NCBI RefSeq assembly: GCF_036320485.1
Contig: NZ_CP132911.1
Span: 682,001 to 746,000 of the forward strand
Reading direction: 5' to 3'
Source of the DNA: Dyella sp. A6
GTDB lineage: Bacteria; Pseudomonadota; Gammaproteobacteria; Xanthomonadales; Rhodanobacteraceae
DNA length: 64,000 bases
This document shows, one piece after another, positions 63,806 to 64,000 of this stretch. The position numbers and the translations under genes were made by a program. Under the pieces are notes generated by a model that saw only the letters and a list, made by a program, of their open reading frames with translations, was not told the origin of the DNA and ran no database searches. The stretch's first letter is position 1, and the number at the start of each line of letters is the position of its first letter.

Positions 63806-64000
63806 ATGAATACCCGACCTATGGACGTTAACGAGCGAATCAAGGCGGTACTGGCCGAACATGCCATCGTGCTTTTCATGAAAGGCACGCCGCAGTTTCC
63901 GATGTGCGGGTTCTCCAGTCGCGCCGCACAGGCGCTGAAGGAAGCCGGCGCCACGTTCCATGCGGTCAATGTGCTGGCCGATCCGGAAGTGCGTGCCGCA
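63806..64000 (+). CDS. grxD: Monothiol glutaredoxin (Grx4/GrxD), 5' part only
   Basis: The first 65 residues of a monothiol glutaredoxin are visible before the window ends. They contain VLFMKGTPQFPMCGFSS, the CGFS active site that binds a 2Fe-2S cluster with glutathione, and RAAQALKEAGATFHAVNVL. Such proteins carry iron-sulfur clusters to acceptors. In-frame starts are at 63803, 63806 and 63821; the last gives the most usual N-terminus (MDVNERI). It is divergent from sodB. Confidence 0.9.
   Translation, partial: MNTRPMDVNERIKAVLAEHAIVLFMKGTPQFPMCGFSSRAAQALKEAGATFHAVNVLADPEVRAA

Overview
This window looks like chromosomal DNA of a high-GC gammaproteobacterium of the order Xanthomonadales, most likely Rhodanobacteraceae (Rhodanobacter/Dyella-like). 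That placement is an inference from gene order (ruvC-ruvA-kup-ruvB-ybgC-tolQRAB-pal-cpoB-queE-queC; coaE-pilD-pilC-pilB; petABC-sspAB), from a YebC that begins [12 protein letters not shown], and from the dense, overlapping, GC-rich genes. Almost all genes are intact housekeeping genes. I saw no insertion sequence, prophage, integrase, CRISPR array or rRNA. There is one tRNA, tRNA-Lys(UUU).

Layout. 1-5.8 kb: an orphan TonB-dependent receptor, an FmdB-type zinc ribbon protein, aspS and a small alpha/beta hydrolase. 5.8-13.4 kb: yebC and the Holliday-junction genes ruvC, ruvA and ruvB, with two tandem kup potassium transporter genes inserted between ruvA and ruvB, then the ybgC thioesterase. 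13.4-20.1 kb: the Tol-Pal envelope system, the 7-deazaguanine genes queE and queC, and tRNA-Lys with its terminator. 20.1-26 kb (minus strand): a secreted GH43-like glycosidase with a LacI-type operator upstream, a TVP38-type membrane protein, a nucleoside deaminase, glnS and coaE. 26-30.1 kb (minus): pilD, pilC and pilB of the type IVa pilus. 30.4-36.9 kb: a glycan cluster (one GT2 with membrane anchor, three GT4, one methyltransferase, one flippase). 37-43.8 kb (minus): two paralogous TMTC/PMT-like GT-C membrane proteins with TPR tails, two type IV major-pilin genes each preceded by its own good sigma-54 promoter, and a third GT-C protein. 43.9-50.8 kb (minus): CorA, a DUF4105 protein, corC/ybeX, ybeY, ybeZ, a GNAT and miaB. 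51-56.1 kb: a lytic transglycosylase, a DegS-like protease and the bc1 complex petABC. 56.2-64 kb: sspA-sspB, a DUF3301 protein, nadC, a DUF1631 protein, a Trm112-like protein, purE-purK, Fe-SOD, and the start of a monothiol glutaredoxin cut by the window end.

The most interesting region is about 30.4-43.8 kb, between pilB and corA. It combines sugar-donor synthesis (a polyprenyl-phosphate glycosyltransferase-like GT2), glycan assembly and flipping genes, three membrane GT-C enzymes and two divergent pilins. The two TMTC-like genes sit directly downstream of a pilin gene behind a terminator hairpin, as the pilin oligosaccharyltransferase gene does in Pseudomonas. My hypothesis is a pilin glycosylation island using TMTC-like GT-C enzymes instead of a TfpO/PglL-type ligase. 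The sequence shows the genes, motifs and promoters; the function is inference.

Gene starts were chosen by ribosome-binding site, overlap with the upstream gene and family length. Where the start is uncertain the entry says so. Nothing was searched against databases, so all family calls come from reading motifs.
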